Positions 8,186 to 16,974 of a DNA stretch of 64,000 bases are shown here, piece by piece. The first letter of the stretch is position 1, and every line of letters begins with the position of its first letter. The DNA is from Roseburia intestinalis L1-82 (lineage in GTDB: Bacteria > Bacillota > Clostridia > Lachnospirales > Lachnospiraceae), in the NCBI RefSeq assembly GCF_900537995.1, contig NZ_LR027880.1, forward strand, positions 931,001 through 995,000. Direction: 5' to 3'. Position numbers and translations under genes: made by a program. The notes beneath the pieces are model-generated. The model was given only the letters and a program-made list of their open reading frames with translations. It was not told where the DNA came from and made no database searches.

Positions 8186-9919
8186 ATGTCATTCAAAGAA
8201 AAAATACAGCATAAATATGCACTTTCAGAGCAGGGTGCGAAGGATATGATAAAAGCATTTGTTTCCGTCACGATATCGGATATTGTGCTGATGTTTCCGG
8301 TAGGAATGCTTTATTTTCTGGTAAAGGATTATATGGGAGGAACACTTGGTGGAAGAGGCGGGTTTTATCTTGCAGGCAGCCTGATCTGTCTGGCATTGAT
8401 CGCAATTACTACCTATATCCAGTATAATGCAACATTTTTTGCAACTTATGTGGAGAGTGGTGTCAGACGCATCACACTCGCGGAAAAACTGAGAAAAATA
8501 CCACTCTCGTTCTTTGGCAAAAAAGATCTGTCGGATCTGACCAGCACGATCATGGCGGACTGTGCGACGATGGAGACGGTTTCTTCCCATGTGATACCGG
8601 AACTGATCGGAGCATGTATTTCTACGGCACTCGTGGCATTAAGTCTCTTTTTCTTTGACTGGAGAATGGCTTTAGCGGCGCTGTGGGTGCTTCCGGTTTC
8701 ATTTCTGATCGTTGGCTGTTCCGGTAAAGTACAAAACAGTCTGAGCAGAAAACAGATGAAATTGAAAATGGACTGTGCCGACGGGATTCAGGAAGGACTT
8801 GAGACGGTCCGTGATCTCCGCGCCAACAATGCACAGGATGATTATATGAAAGGTCTGGATAAAAAAATTAAAGCGGTCGAGAAACATGCGATCGTGACAG
8901 AACTTGGCATGGCGGTATTTGTCGCAAGTGCCCAGATGATCTTAAAACTTGGTATTGCAACGGTTGCCCTGACAGGGGGAATCCTTCTTGCAAAGGGAAG
9001 TATCGATGTACTGACATTTTTCATGTTTTTGCTTGTTGTATCAAGAATCTATGATCCGATGCAGATTTCCCTGCAGAATTTAGCGGCAATGATCAGCGCA
9101 AATATACAGAGCGAACGTTTAGACGAGATCCTCTCCCATGAAATTCAGACAGGAACAGATCAGTTAAGCCATAAAGGATATGATATTACATTTTCAAATG
9201 TGAGATTTTCTTACGACAGAAAGGAGTCTGTATTAAAGGATGTAACATTTACTGCAAAACAGGGTGAGGTGACGGCACTGATCGGACCATCCGGCGGTGG
9301 AAAGACGACCGTATCAAGACTTGCGGCTAGATTCTGGGACATTGAAAAGGGAAAGATCACAGTTGGAGGCATGGACATTTCAAAGATCAATCCGGAAACT
9401 CTGATGTCACTGTATTCCATTGTATTTCAGGACGTCACACTTTTTAATAATACGATTATGGAAAATATCCGTATCGGCAGACAGGATGCGACGGATGAGG
9501 AAGTCATTGTCGCTGCCAAGTTAGCACACTGTGATGAATTTGCCCAAAAGCTGCCGGACGGCTGGCAGACGATGATTGGTGAAAACGGATCAGAACTCTC
9601 TGGCGGAGAACGTCAGAGAATCTCGATCGCAAGGGCGTTTTTAAAGGATGCACCGATTATCTTATTAGATGAGGCGACCGCATCACTGGATGTAGATAAT
9701 GAGACACTGATCCAGGAGGCATTGTCAAAACTGATCCGGAATAAGACAGTTCTTATCATTGCGCACCGGATGCGAACGGTTGCAAACGCAGATAAGATCG
9801 TTGTGTTAAAAGACGGTGTGGTTGCAGAGGAAGGCACACCTGATGAGCTGTCCGGAAAAGATGGAATCTATCACCATATGGTGGAGACACAGATGCAGGC
9901 GGCAGGCTGGGTACTGTAG
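8186..9919 (+). CDS. ABC exporter half-transporter, subunit 2 (permease-ATPase fusion)
   Basis: 577 residues with the same plan as subunit 1: six hydrophobic helices in roughly the first 310 residues, then an ATPase with Walker A GPSGGGKTT, signature LSGGERQRIS, Walker B IILLDEATASLD and IAHRMRT. Both subunits keep the catalytic glutamate, so neither nucleotide site looks degenerate. It starts three bases after the partner's stop, so translation is coupled. Substrate unknown; the TetR neighbour points to export of a toxic compound, while similarity to YbtPQ-like pairs would suit an iron-related role. Confidence 0.92.
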   Translation: MSFKEKIQHKYALSEQGAKDMIKAFVSVTISDIVLMFPVGMLYFLVKDYMGGTLGGRGGFYLAGSLICLALIAITTYIQYNATFFATYVESGVRRITLAEKLRKIPLSFFGKKDLSDLTSTIMADCATMETVSSHVIPELIGACISTALVALSLFFFDWRMALAALWVLPVSFLIVGCSGKVQNSLSRKQMKLKMDCADGIQEGLETVRDLRANNAQDDYMKGLDKKIKAVEKHAIVTELGMAVFVASAQMILKLGIATVALTGGILLAKGSIDVLTFFMFLLVVSRIYDPMQISLQNLAAMISANIQSERLDEILSHEIQTGTDQLSHKGYDITFSNVRFSYDRKESVLKDVTFTAKQGEVTALIGPSGGGKTTVSRLAARFWDIEKGKITVGGMDISKINPETLMSLYSIVFQDVTLFNNTIMENIRIGRQDATDEEVIVAAKLAHCDEFAQKLPDGWQTMIGENGSELSGGERQRISIARAFLKDAPIILLDEATASLDVDNETLIQEALSKLIRNKTVLIIAHRMRTVANADKIVVLKDGVVAEEGTPDELSGKDGIYHHMVETQMQAAGWVL

Positions 9920-9928
9920 TTCATGATA

Positions 9929-9967
9929 AAAATACCGCAAATGCGATTTTCACATTTGCGGTATTTT
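9929..9967. terminator. Bidirectional terminator between convergent genes
   Basis: AAAATACCGCAAATG (9929-9943) and CATTTGCGGTATTTT (9953-9967) form a perfect 15-bp stem with A and T flanks on either strand. It serves the ABC operon and the opposing gene. Confidence 0.85.
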
Positions 9968-9980
9968 CAGGTTTCATCAC

Positions 9981-10496
9981 TTATTTTTTCTTTTTCTTAC
10001 TTTTCTCTTTTTCAAGTTCAGCTTTTTCTTTTTCGAGTTCTTTATTTGCGCGATTTGCTTTTTCTTTTAATTTGGTCCTCCAGCTCTTTTTACCTTCCGG
10101 TTTTTCAAGAGGTCCGCGTACACCGGTAACTTTTGTGATATAGATACCACTCACGGTAGCTTTCACTTCTTTTTTGACCGGTATGTAATCAAATACAGAT
10201 TCATCGGCGATCAAAGACATTACTTTTGGTCCAACCTTTGCTTTTACGATTGGAAGTTTGGTACGGCGCATCATCTTCGGTGTCTGGTCGATCACAACCT
10301 GCGGAAGACCGGATTCGGTAATGCGCATTCGCTTCTTATCTATGATCAGCATGGATACGGTCTGTGCGGCAGCGGCAAGCTGTTCATCCTGTTCGGCTTT
10401 CTTTTTCTGTGCTTTCTTCCCGAGAAAATAAAGGACAACAAGTCCGATGATTAAGACGGCTAAGATAACCAGTAATACGATAGTAACTGGGCTCAT
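9981..10496 (-). CDS. Single-pass membrane protein of unknown function
   Basis: 171 residues. One N-terminal membrane helix (VTIVLLVILAVLIIGLVVLY) is followed by a lysine-rich stretch, a compact domain of about 90 residues, and a strongly basic, coiled-coil-like tail (repeated EKEKAELEKEK ending in KKKKK). The orientation suggests a cytoplasmic body anchored to the membrane. I do not recognise a characterised family. GGAGGA lies six bases before the ATG. It faces the ABC operon and shares its terminator. Confidence 0.75.
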   Translation of the reverse strand: MSPVTIVLLVILAVLIIGLVVLYFLGKKAQKKKAEQDEQLAAAAQTVSMLIIDKKRMRITESGLPQVVIDQTPKMMRRTKLPIVKAKVGPKVMSLIADESVFDYIPVKKEVKATVSGIYITKVTGVRGPLEKPEGKKSWRTKLKEKANRANKELEKEKAELEKEKSKKKKK

Positions 10497-10748
10497 AAAT
10501 AATCCTCCATATATTTACTTTTTAGAACAAAACTCAAAAAATATTGTAGCATTGATTTTTGGAAAAAGCAAGGTGTGTGTATGTTATATCTGTTTTTATA
10601 CACTGGATTTTTTGTGCAAAACTTACAAATATCATTGGAATATCGGCTTTTTAATGACATTATAAGAACAGTATGCTAAAATCCAGACAAAGCATGATAT
10701 TCTGAAATCATCTACATGGTTATAGACCATTCTTTTATCATAGTGAAA

Positions 10749-10770
10749 AATGTATAAAAAGTTATACATT
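10749..10770. promoter_or_regulatory. Perfect 9-bp inverted repeat in a long gap
   Basis: AATGTATAA (10749-10757) and TTATACATT (10762-10770) flank AAAG in the 376-bp AT-rich gap before the Rpn-like gene. It could be an operator or a small hairpin. The rest of 10497-10872 shows no gene. Confidence 0.35.
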
Positions 10771-10872
10771 CAACTTAAGAATTTCCAATGCTTTTATCAT
10801 TCACACATATAAGCAGGGAGAATTCTTGAAAACCACGAATTGCTCCCGGATTAAACAAAGGAGGAGAAATGA

Positions 10873-11829
10873 ATGGGGACGGTTGATATTGTAACAAAAG
10901 AGTATATGCGGGAGAATGCTATATTTGCAGATGCGTTTAATTATCTTATCTATGGTGGAAAAAAGGTGATCGATCCGGCAGGACTTACAGAGATTGACAC
11001 TGCTACATCGGCAGTGGGTAAAAAAGATGCACTGCAAAAATACCGTGATGTTTTAAAAGCAGCAGTCATCAAACAGGATGAAAAGATGTCGTATGTTTTA
11101 TTAGGGGTTGAGAATCAGACAGATGTCCATTATGCAATGCCGGTCAGAAACGCTATCTATGATGCCTTACAATATGGAAAACAAGTGTCAGATATAGCGG
11201 CAGGGCACCGACGGAGCCAAAAAGATTATTCAGGAAAAACCGGTGGAGAATATTTATCGGGATTTTTAAAGGAAGATCACATTAAACCAGTTATCACACT
11301 TGTGATTCATTTTGGGGCAGAGGAATGGGACGGACCGTTATCTTTACATGAAATGATGCCGATAAGGGATATGGAAATTTTAAGTTATGTGGAGAACTAC
11401 AGGATACACCTGATCGATCCGGCAAAACTTACGGAAGAAGAACTGAACAAATTTTCAACAAGTATGAGAGAGGTTATGGGATATATCAAGTACTCTAATA
11501 ATAAAGAAAAACTGCTGGATTTTTTGAGGACAGATACCCATAAAAGTATAGAAATGAATGCAGCCAGAGTTATAAAAACCATCACGAAGACACCAATTAA
11601 GATATCAGAGGAAAAGGAGGGGATAGAGATGTGTCAGGCGATTGAAGAATTAATTGCGGAGAGCGAAGCGCGTGGAGAAGTTCGTGGCAAAGCAGAGGGA
11701 ATGATAGAAATGTGTCTCGAAATGAACATACCGAAAAAGGGTATTATAAAAAGATTGCAGGATAAATTAAACATATCTATGCAGCAGGCGGATGAGTATT
11801 TTAGAATGTATGGAACAAAAAATGATTAA
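10873..11829 (+). CDS. Rpn-family (PD-(D/E)XK) nuclease / putative transposase
   Basis: 318 residues. The stretch VLLGVENQTDVHYAMPVR matches the PD-(D/E)XK core of the Rpn/YhgA-like family (GIENQ..., then MP-R), whose E. coli members nick DNA and promote RecA-independent recombination. The tail (about residues 255-318) is helical and charged, with EARGEVRGKAEGMIE. Such genes occur in many copies in Lachnospiraceae. The gene stands alone between a long AT-rich gap and a terminator. AAAGGAGGAG precedes the ATG. Confidence 0.8.
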   Translation: MGTVDIVTKEYMRENAIFADAFNYLIYGGKKVIDPAGLTEIDTATSAVGKKDALQKYRDVLKAAVIKQDEKMSYVLLGVENQTDVHYAMPVRNAIYDALQYGKQVSDIAAGHRRSQKDYSGKTGGEYLSGFLKEDHIKPVITLVIHFGAEEWDGPLSLHEMMPIRDMEILSYVENYRIHLIDPAKLTEEELNKFSTSMREVMGYIKYSNNKEKLLDFLRTDTHKSIEMNAARVIKTITKTPIKISEEKEGIEMCQAIEELIAESEARGEVRGKAEGMIEMCLEMNIPKKGIIKRLQDKLNISMQQADEYFRMYGTKND

Positions 11830-11852
11830 GAGATTATATATCTGAAAAACAT

Positions 11853-11903
11853 AAAACGGGCAGGCAGGAGTTTTCGTATATGAACTCCCACCTGCCTGTT
11901 TTT
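11853..11903. terminator. Bidirectional terminator
   Basis: AAAACGGGCAGGCAGGAGTT (11853-11872) pairs with AACTCCCACCTGCCTGTTTT (from 11883), one mismatch aside. It lies between the convergent Rpn-like and flavin reductase-like genes. Confidence 0.8.
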
Positions 11904-11904
11904 C

Positions 11905-12414
11905 TTATCTTGCCAGAATATCAATGATCTCCGCAATATACATCGTGTGCATATCATGATCTGCATACCATTTTTGCGCAATCTCTGGCATCAGGAAGGA
12001 ATCCTCAGTCAGTCGCGTTGCGGACATTTTCTCACACAGCAGGATCATATTTCCCTCATCGATGAACGGAATGCTGTGGCGGGAGGTAAGGGTTAAACCG
12101 GCGGCTGAGATCTTATCGTTTTCGTCGCGGCCGGAGTGACTTCCACAGTAATTTAATGCATCACGGTATTTTTCAGATAAAAAGCTGAGAGAAAAGAATT
12201 CATTTTTGTCGATCAGTTCTTTGGTGTATCTTGAGTCACGGACAAATACAAAGGCAACGTTTTTGCCCCATAAGATGCCGACACCGCCCCAGCTTATGGT
12301 CATGGTGTTTGCTTTGTCTTTGGAACCTGCGGTGAGCAGCGCCCATTCTTTTCCAATCTTTGTAAATGGATCAAATTCCATCATATCTGCTGTCATAGGT
12401 TGAAATGTATGCAT
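11905..12414 (-). CDS. Flavin reductase-like (FMN-binding split barrel) protein
   Basis: 169 residues. The segment WALLTAGSKDKANTMTISWGGVGILWGKNVAFVFVR is typical of the flavin reductase-like split-barrel family, which binds FMN and often passes electrons from NAD(P)H to flavin or hides a small oxidoreductase. The fold spans nearly the whole protein. The physiological partner cannot be named; neighbouring genes are unrelated. AGGAG lies seven bases upstream of the ATG. Confidence 0.82.
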   Translation of the reverse strand: MHTFQPMTADMMEFDPFTKIGKEWALLTAGSKDKANTMTISWGGVGILWGKNVAFVFVRDSRYTKELIDKNEFFSLSFLSEKYRDALNYCGSHSGRDENDKISAAGLTLTSRHSIPFIDEGNMILLCEKMSATRLTEDSFLMPEIAQKWYADHDMHTMYIAEIIDILAR

Positions 12415-12538
12415 AACGTAATCTCCTTATATTTATACGAAATATTTATATGTTGGTTTTATTATAAAATTCCCTGGTTTAAATGACAAGAGAAAATTGC
12501 GGTTGTTTGCGGGGGCAGAGTGAGCCGTGTACGGAAAA

Positions 12539-12567
12539 TTGACTTTTCATAAGTGTTGTACTATGAT
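12539..12567 (+). promoter_or_regulatory. Promoter of the ECF S-component gene
   Basis: TTGACT (12539-12544), 17-bp spacer, TATGAT (12562-12567). Transcription would start near 12574, giving a leader of about 175 nt filled by the hairpin array. Confidence 0.6.
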
Positions 12568-12586
12568 GGTTGCGAAAATTGTACAA

Positions 12587-12750
12587 AACAAAGGAGGAAA
12601 ATCCTGCCCAATGTGTTGGGCATTGCTCCTGCAAGGGCACATGCTATGCAAAGGCGGCATAGCAGGCATTTTGCTCCGCAAAACAAAGGAGGAAAATCCT
12701 CTGCTCCTGCAAAGGCAGTCGCATTTTGCTCCGCAAAACAAGGAGGATTT
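12587..12750 (+). repeat. Leader hairpin array with repeated Shine-Dalgarno, copy B
   Basis: The sequence AAAACAAAGGAGGAAAATCC occurs twice (about 12585 and 12680), and a shorter form, AAAACAAGGAGGATTT, sits just before the ATG. Hairpins seen: AGGA-AAA-TCCT (12595-12605), GCCCAA-TGTG-TTGGGC (12606-12621), TGCTATGC/GCATAGCA (12642-12664), TTTTGC-TCC-GCAAAA (12669-12683 and again 12724-12738), GAGGA-AAA-TCCTC (12689-12701) and CTGC-AAAG-GCAG (12707-12718). It is related to copy A before the GH3 gene. Function unknown. Confidence 0.7.
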
Positions 12751-13290
12751 ATGAAAATCACAACGAAACAAATCACAACAACAGCAGTGTTACTGGCAAT
12801 CTGTATCGTGAGCCAGTTCTTTAAAAACACAAGTGTGTACATCACAGGACCGATCATCAATGCATGTCTGATCATTGCGGCACTGGGTGCAGGAATGGCA
12901 TGCGGAATTATTTTATCTGTGATCACACCGGTCACATCATTCCTGATTACAGGAAGCCCGATCATGTCAGCGATCCCGGCAATCATCCCATGCGTTATGA
13001 TCGGAAATATCATTCTTGTAGTTGCAGTTAGTCTGATTGCAAAGAAAATCAAAGGCAATGCAGGTCTGATCGCAGGTATGGCAGCCGGCAGCATTGTAAA
13101 GGCATTATTTATGGGAGTCGTGATTGCACTGGTTCTGATTCCGTCCCTGCTTCCGGAGGCAATGGTTCCAAAGATGGCAGTGTTCCAGACAACATTTTCC
13201 GTGACACAGCTTATCACAGCAGTAATCGGAAGTGTGCTGGCATTTATTATCTGGATTCCTTTAAAAAAGGTAATTGCAGAGCAGAACTAA
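12751..13290 (+). CDS. ECF transporter S component (substrate-specific membrane protein)
   Basis: 179 residues, almost wholly hydrophobic, with about six membrane helices and the small-residue-rich composition of ECF S components for vitamins or precursors. Motifs such as GPIINACLIIAALGAG and ITPVTSFLITGSP fit the ECF membrane fold. The substrate is not identifiable, and no ECF A/T genes are nearby, so it probably shares a general energising module. The frame stays open back to 12553 through the repeat leader, but AAGGAGGA (12740-12747) and the promoter position fix the start at 12751. Confidence 0.8.
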   Translation: MKITTKQITTTAVLLAICIVSQFFKNTSVYITGPIINACLIIAALGAGMACGIILSVITPVTSFLITGSPIMSAIPAIIPCVMIGNIILVVAVSLIAKKIKGNAGLIAGMAAGSIVKALFMGVVIALVLIPSLLPEAMVPKMAVFQTTFSVTQLITAVIGSVLAFIIWIPLKKVIAEQN

Positions 13291-13407
13291 AAAACTTTCA
13301 GGGCAAAAATTCCAAAACATTTTAAAATCATATCATAACGCATGATTATAAAAAATAAACGTTAATATGAATTTGAGTAATGACGAATATAAGCCTTTGG
13401 AATAATC

Positions 13408-13436
13408 TTGACACTCAAAAAAGAAAGTATCATAAT
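13408..13436 (+). promoter_or_regulatory. Promoter of ilvE
   Basis: TTGACA (13408-13413), 17-bp spacer, CATAAT (13431-13436). The predicted start near 13443 lies inside the upstream open frame, which supports translation from 13479. Confidence 0.7.
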
Positions 13437-13478
13437 GGTGGTCAGAAAAAAAACGATAGAGAGTCGGAGGCATATGTT

Positions 13479-14543
13479 ATGGATATCAGATTTGAAAAAA
13501 GAGAACATTTAAAGGAAAAACCAGATCAGAAACATCTTGGATTTGGAAAATATATGACAGACTATATGTTTGTTATGGATTGGACAAAGGAAGAGGGCTG
13601 GAAAGATGCAAGAATCGTTCCGGAAGGACCAATCACCATGGATCCGGCATGTGTAACGTTACATTATGCACAGGAAACATTCGAGGGTATGAAAGCATAC
13701 CGTACTGCAGAGGGTAAGATCCAGTTATTCCGTCCGGAGATGAACGCAAAGAGAATGATCAACTCTAACGCAAGACTCTGCATGCCGGAGTTCCCGGTTG
13801 ATATGTTTGTTGAGGCGGTAAAAGCACTGGTAAAGGTAGAAGAGGACTGGGTTCCATCAGAGCCGGAGACATCTCTTTACATCCGTCCGTTTATGTTTGC
13901 AACAGAAGCTGCACTCGGCGTACATATGGCATCTGCTTATAAGTTTATGATTATCTGCTGCCCGGTTGGCGCTTATTATGCAGAGGGAATCAACCCGGTT
14001 AAGATCTTAGTTGAGGATGAACTGGTTCGTGCCGTAAAAGGTGGTACCGGATTTACAAAATGCGGTGGTAACTACGCAGGTTCTATTTTAGGACAGGTTA
14101 AAGCAGAGAAGATGGGATATTCCCAGGTACTCTGGTTAGATGGTGAACATCGGAAATATGTAGAGGAAGTTGGAACCATGAACATCATGTTCAAGATCGC
14201 AGGCGAGATCTACACAGCACCGATCGAGGGAACTGTTCTTCCGGGTGTCACAAGAGATTCCATGATCCATCTGTTAAGAGACTGGGGTTATAAAGTAAAT
14301 GAGACCAGACTTTCCGTAGACGATCTGATGAAAGCCGGACATGATGGCACACTTGAGGAAGTATTCGGAACAGGTACTGCAGCAGTCATCTCCCCTGTCG
14401 GAGAACTCCGCTACAAAGATGATGTTGTAACGATCAACGATTTCAAGATCGGTGAGCTGACACAGAAATTATATGATACCTTAACCGGAATCCAGTGGGG
14501 CAAACTGCCGGATAAATATGGCTGGACAGTAGAGGTAAAATAA
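13479..14543 (+). CDS. ilvE: Branched-chain amino acid aminotransferase
   Basis: 354 residues, the usual size of the long (BCAT-type) class IV PLP aminotransferases. It swaps the amino group between glutamate and the keto acids of leucine, isoleucine and valine. The PLP-binding lysine is Lys194 in GGTGFTKCGGNYAGS; the C-terminal motif GTGTAAVISPVGEL is the second phosphate loop. Start 13479 is chosen over an earlier in-frame ATG because CGGAGG lies eight bases upstream and a promoter lies between the two. It stands alone, with its own terminator. Confidence 0.93.
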   Translation: MDIRFEKREHLKEKPDQKHLGFGKYMTDYMFVMDWTKEEGWKDARIVPEGPITMDPACVTLHYAQETFEGMKAYRTAEGKIQLFRPEMNAKRMINSNARLCMPEFPVDMFVEAVKALVKVEEDWVPSEPETSLYIRPFMFATEAALGVHMASAYKFMIICCPVGAYYAEGINPVKILVEDELVRAVKGGTGFTKCGGNYAGSILGQVKAEKMGYSQVLWLDGEHRKYVEEVGTMNIMFKIAGEIYTAPIEGTVLPGVTRDSMIHLLRDWGYKVNETRLSVDDLMKAGHDGTLEEVFGTGTAAVISPVGELRYKDDVVTINDFKIGELTQKLYDTLTGIQWGKLPDKYGWTVEVK

Positions 14544-14609
14544 GTAGTTGCGTCAGGGTTTCCGATGAAAAAACAGATTGCACGCACTACGGGCAGACTG
14601 ATTGTTATG

Positions 14610-14653
14610 AAAAACACCATGGACATGCAAAATCGCATGTTCGTGGTGTTTTT
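14610..14653 (+). terminator. Rho-independent terminator after ilvE
   Basis: AAAAACACCA...GACATGC (14610-14628) pairs with GCATGTTCGTGGTGTTTTT (14634-14653), a long stem with a T-run. Confidence 0.8.
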
Positions 14654-14761
14654 GGTTATACTAAAAATAAGTGACAGGTCAGGTGTCCTGTGTTAATATG
14701 GAACAGAAAGAACGGAATGTAACACGCCAGACCGGCGTCGTTCTGAAAATGGAGGACGACT

Positions 14762-16264
14762 ATGAGTAAAACATTAGAACAATTCGAGCAGTATCTCGAT
14801 AAAATGAAAAAATATGAACATATCAATACGCTTCTTTACTGGGACATGAGAACCTGTGCACCAAAACTGGGGCAGGCAGGACATATCGATGCACTGACTT
14901 ATTTTTCAACCGAGAGCTTTGCGATGTCGACTTCGGATGAACTTTACGGCATGTTAGAGACCTTAAAGACACCGGAAGAATTTGCACAGCTGTCAGATAC
15001 CATGAAATTTATCGTGACACGCATGCAGCGCGATATGGAAAAAGACAGACGGATTCCAAAAGACCGTTATAAAGTGATGGTCCGTGAGCAGGCAGAATCC
15101 GGAAATGCATGGGAAGATGCAAAAAATGCATCTGACTTTTCCATTTTTGCACCGCATCTGGAGAAAATGATTGCACTTACCAAAGAAATGGCAGGTTACA
15201 CAGATCCGGGCAAAGAAGTTTATGATGTATTGTTAGATAAATATGAAGAGGGAATGGATTCTGCAACGATTGACCGTCTGTTTGGTGAACTAAAGGAAGC
15301 GCTGATTCCGCTTGTGAAAAAAATACTTGCCGCAAAACAGCCGGATGATACAAAATTCCATGCTTATTTTGATCCGGATGATCAGAGAAAAGTGCAGGAT
15401 CTTTTGCTTTCCTACATCGGATTTTCCAAAGATGCCGGTGCAGTAGGAGAGACAGAGCATCCTTTTACACTGAATTTTTCTTCCAAGGATGTCCGGGTGA
15501 CAAATCATTATTATGAACATGATCCGATTTCTGCCATGTTTTCGGCTATCCATGAGGGTGGTCATGCGATTTTTGAACAGAATGTCAATCCGGAATATGA
15601 CAACACGGCTGCAGGAAGCTGCCGTTATATGGGCGTGCATGAGAGCCAATCCCGTTTTTATGAGAATATTTTAGGGCGCAATAAGAATTTCTGGATTCCT
15701 GTCTATGAGAAAGTGCAGGAACTGATGCCGCAGATGAAGGACATTTCACTGGATGAGTTTTACCGTGAGATCAATCATGTCAGAAACAGCCTGATCCGTA
15801 CCGAGGCAGATGAGGTGACCTATTGCTTCCATATTATATTGCGTTATGAAATGGAGAAGGCAATCTTTCGTGACAATGTTCCGGTTGAGAAGCTTCCGGA
15901 ACTTTGGAATCAGAAAATGAAGGAATATTTAGATATCACTCCGGCAAATGATGCGGAGGGAATCTTACAGGATATGCACTGGTCAGATGGTTCCTTCGGC
16001 TATTTTCCAAGCTATCTGTTAGGAAGCATCTATGACGGCATGTACTTAGAGGAGCTTGAAAAAGAGTTAGGGCCGGTAGATGAGATCTTAAAAGAGGGCA
16101 GAATCAAAGAAATCACAAAATGGCTGAATGAAAAGATCCACTGGTATGGCAGCACACGCACACCAAAAGAAGTGATTGCAAATGTGTGTGGAAAAGAAGT
16201 ATCAGCAGAGCCATTGGTGCGTTATTTTGAAAAAAAATATGCCAGCGTTTACGATTTAAAATAA
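14762..16264 (+). CDS. Family M32 metallocarboxypeptidase
   Basis: 500 residues, standard for thermostable carboxypeptidase 1-like enzymes, which trim residues from peptide C-termini in the cytoplasm. The zinc motif is HEGGH (His264, Glu265, His268), with a downstream ligand Glu294 in GVHESQSRFYEN. No signal peptide. The opening LEQFEQYLDKMKKYEHINTLLYWD is family-typical. AAATGGAGGACGACT precedes the ATG. The next gene, an HAD phosphatase, follows 56 bp later and may be co-transcribed. Confidence 0.92.
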   Translation: MSKTLEQFEQYLDKMKKYEHINTLLYWDMRTCAPKLGQAGHIDALTYFSTESFAMSTSDELYGMLETLKTPEEFAQLSDTMKFIVTRMQRDMEKDRRIPKDRYKVMVREQAESGNAWEDAKNASDFSIFAPHLEKMIALTKEMAGYTDPGKEVYDVLLDKYEEGMDSATIDRLFGELKEALIPLVKKILAAKQPDDTKFHAYFDPDDQRKVQDLLLSYIGFSKDAGAVGETEHPFTLNFSSKDVRVTNHYYEHDPISAMFSAIHEGGHAIFEQNVNPEYDNTAAGSCRYMGVHESQSRFYENILGRNKNFWIPVYEKVQELMPQMKDISLDEFYREINHVRNSLIRTEADEVTYCFHIILRYEMEKAIFRDNVPVEKLPELWNQKMKEYLDITPANDAEGILQDMHWSDGSFGYFPSYLLGSIYDGMYLEELEKELGPVDEILKEGRIKEITKWLNEKIHWYGSTRTPKEVIANVCGKEVSAEPLVRYFEKKYASVYDLK

Positions 16265-16320
16265 ATGAAGCAGAATCGTGTGAAAAATGAGAATTTTTAC
16301 ACGCAGGAAGGGGGACTTAT

Positions 16321-16974
16321 ATGAAAAAACAGGGAATTATTTTTGATATGGATGGCACACTTTGGGATTCAGCCGCCAATGTGGCAGAATCCTGGAATGA
16401 AGCGATCCGTCAGGATGGAAGGTTAAATAAGGCACTCACAGAAGCCGATATCAAGGGTGTTATGGGAAAGACCATGGATGTGATCGCAAAACTGTTATTC
16501 CCGGAAATTTCTGAGAAAGAGCAGGAGACACTTTTAGCGGAGTGCTGCAGGATCGAGAACGATTATTTAAGAGAACATGGCGGAGTGCTTTATCCGGATC
16601 TTGAGGATACATTCAAAGAATTAAAAAAGACATATGAACTTTACATTGTAAGCAACTGCCAGAAAGGTTACATTGAGGCATTTTTGGATCATTATCATTT
16701 CTGGGATTATTTTTCCGATATCGAATGTTACGGAAATAATCTTTTACAGAAAGGGGACAATATCAGACTGCTTGCAGACCGGAACCATTTAGAGGAAGCA
16801 GTCTATGTGGGCGATATCCAGGGAGATTATGATGCCAGCAGAAAAGCGGGCGTTGGATTTATCCATGCTGCATACGGTTTTGGAATCGTACAGGAAGCAC
16901 AGTATAAGATACAGGCATTTTCAGAACTTGTGACAAAACGGGTGGCAGAAACATATTTTAGAGGATTAATATGA
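16321..16974 (+). CDS. HAD-superfamily phosphatase (phosphoglycolate phosphatase-like)
   Basis: 217 residues. Motif I FDMDGTLWDS (Asp9, Asp11), motif II YIVSNCQ and motif III GDIQGDYDASRKAG mark a haloacid dehalogenase phosphatase with an alpha-helical cap after motif I (about residues 15-80). Substrates of this subgroup vary (phosphoglycolate, sugar phosphates), so none is assigned. AAGGGGGAC precedes the ATG. Its stop overlaps the ATG of the DHH phosphoesterase gene, so the two are translationally coupled. Confidence 0.85.
   Translation: MKKQGIIFDMDGTLWDSAANVAESWNEAIRQDGRLNKALTEADIKGVMGKTMDVIAKLLFPEISEKEQETLLAECCRIENDYLREHGGVLYPDLEDTFKELKKTYELYIVSNCQKGYIEAFLDHYHFWDYFSDIECYGNNLLQKGDNIRLLADRNHLEEAVYVGDIQGDYDASRKAGVGFIHAAYGFGIVQEAQYKIQAFSELVTKRVAETYFRGLI

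Noticed and set aside
12553..12750. In-frame N-terminal extension of the ECF gene through the repeat array
   Set aside because: It lies over the -10 box and translates repetitive hairpin DNA; a strong ribosome site and hydrophobic start are at 12751.
13380..13478. N-terminal extension of ilvE
   Set aside because: A promoter (13408-13436) lies inside it, and 354 residues from 13479 is the family length.
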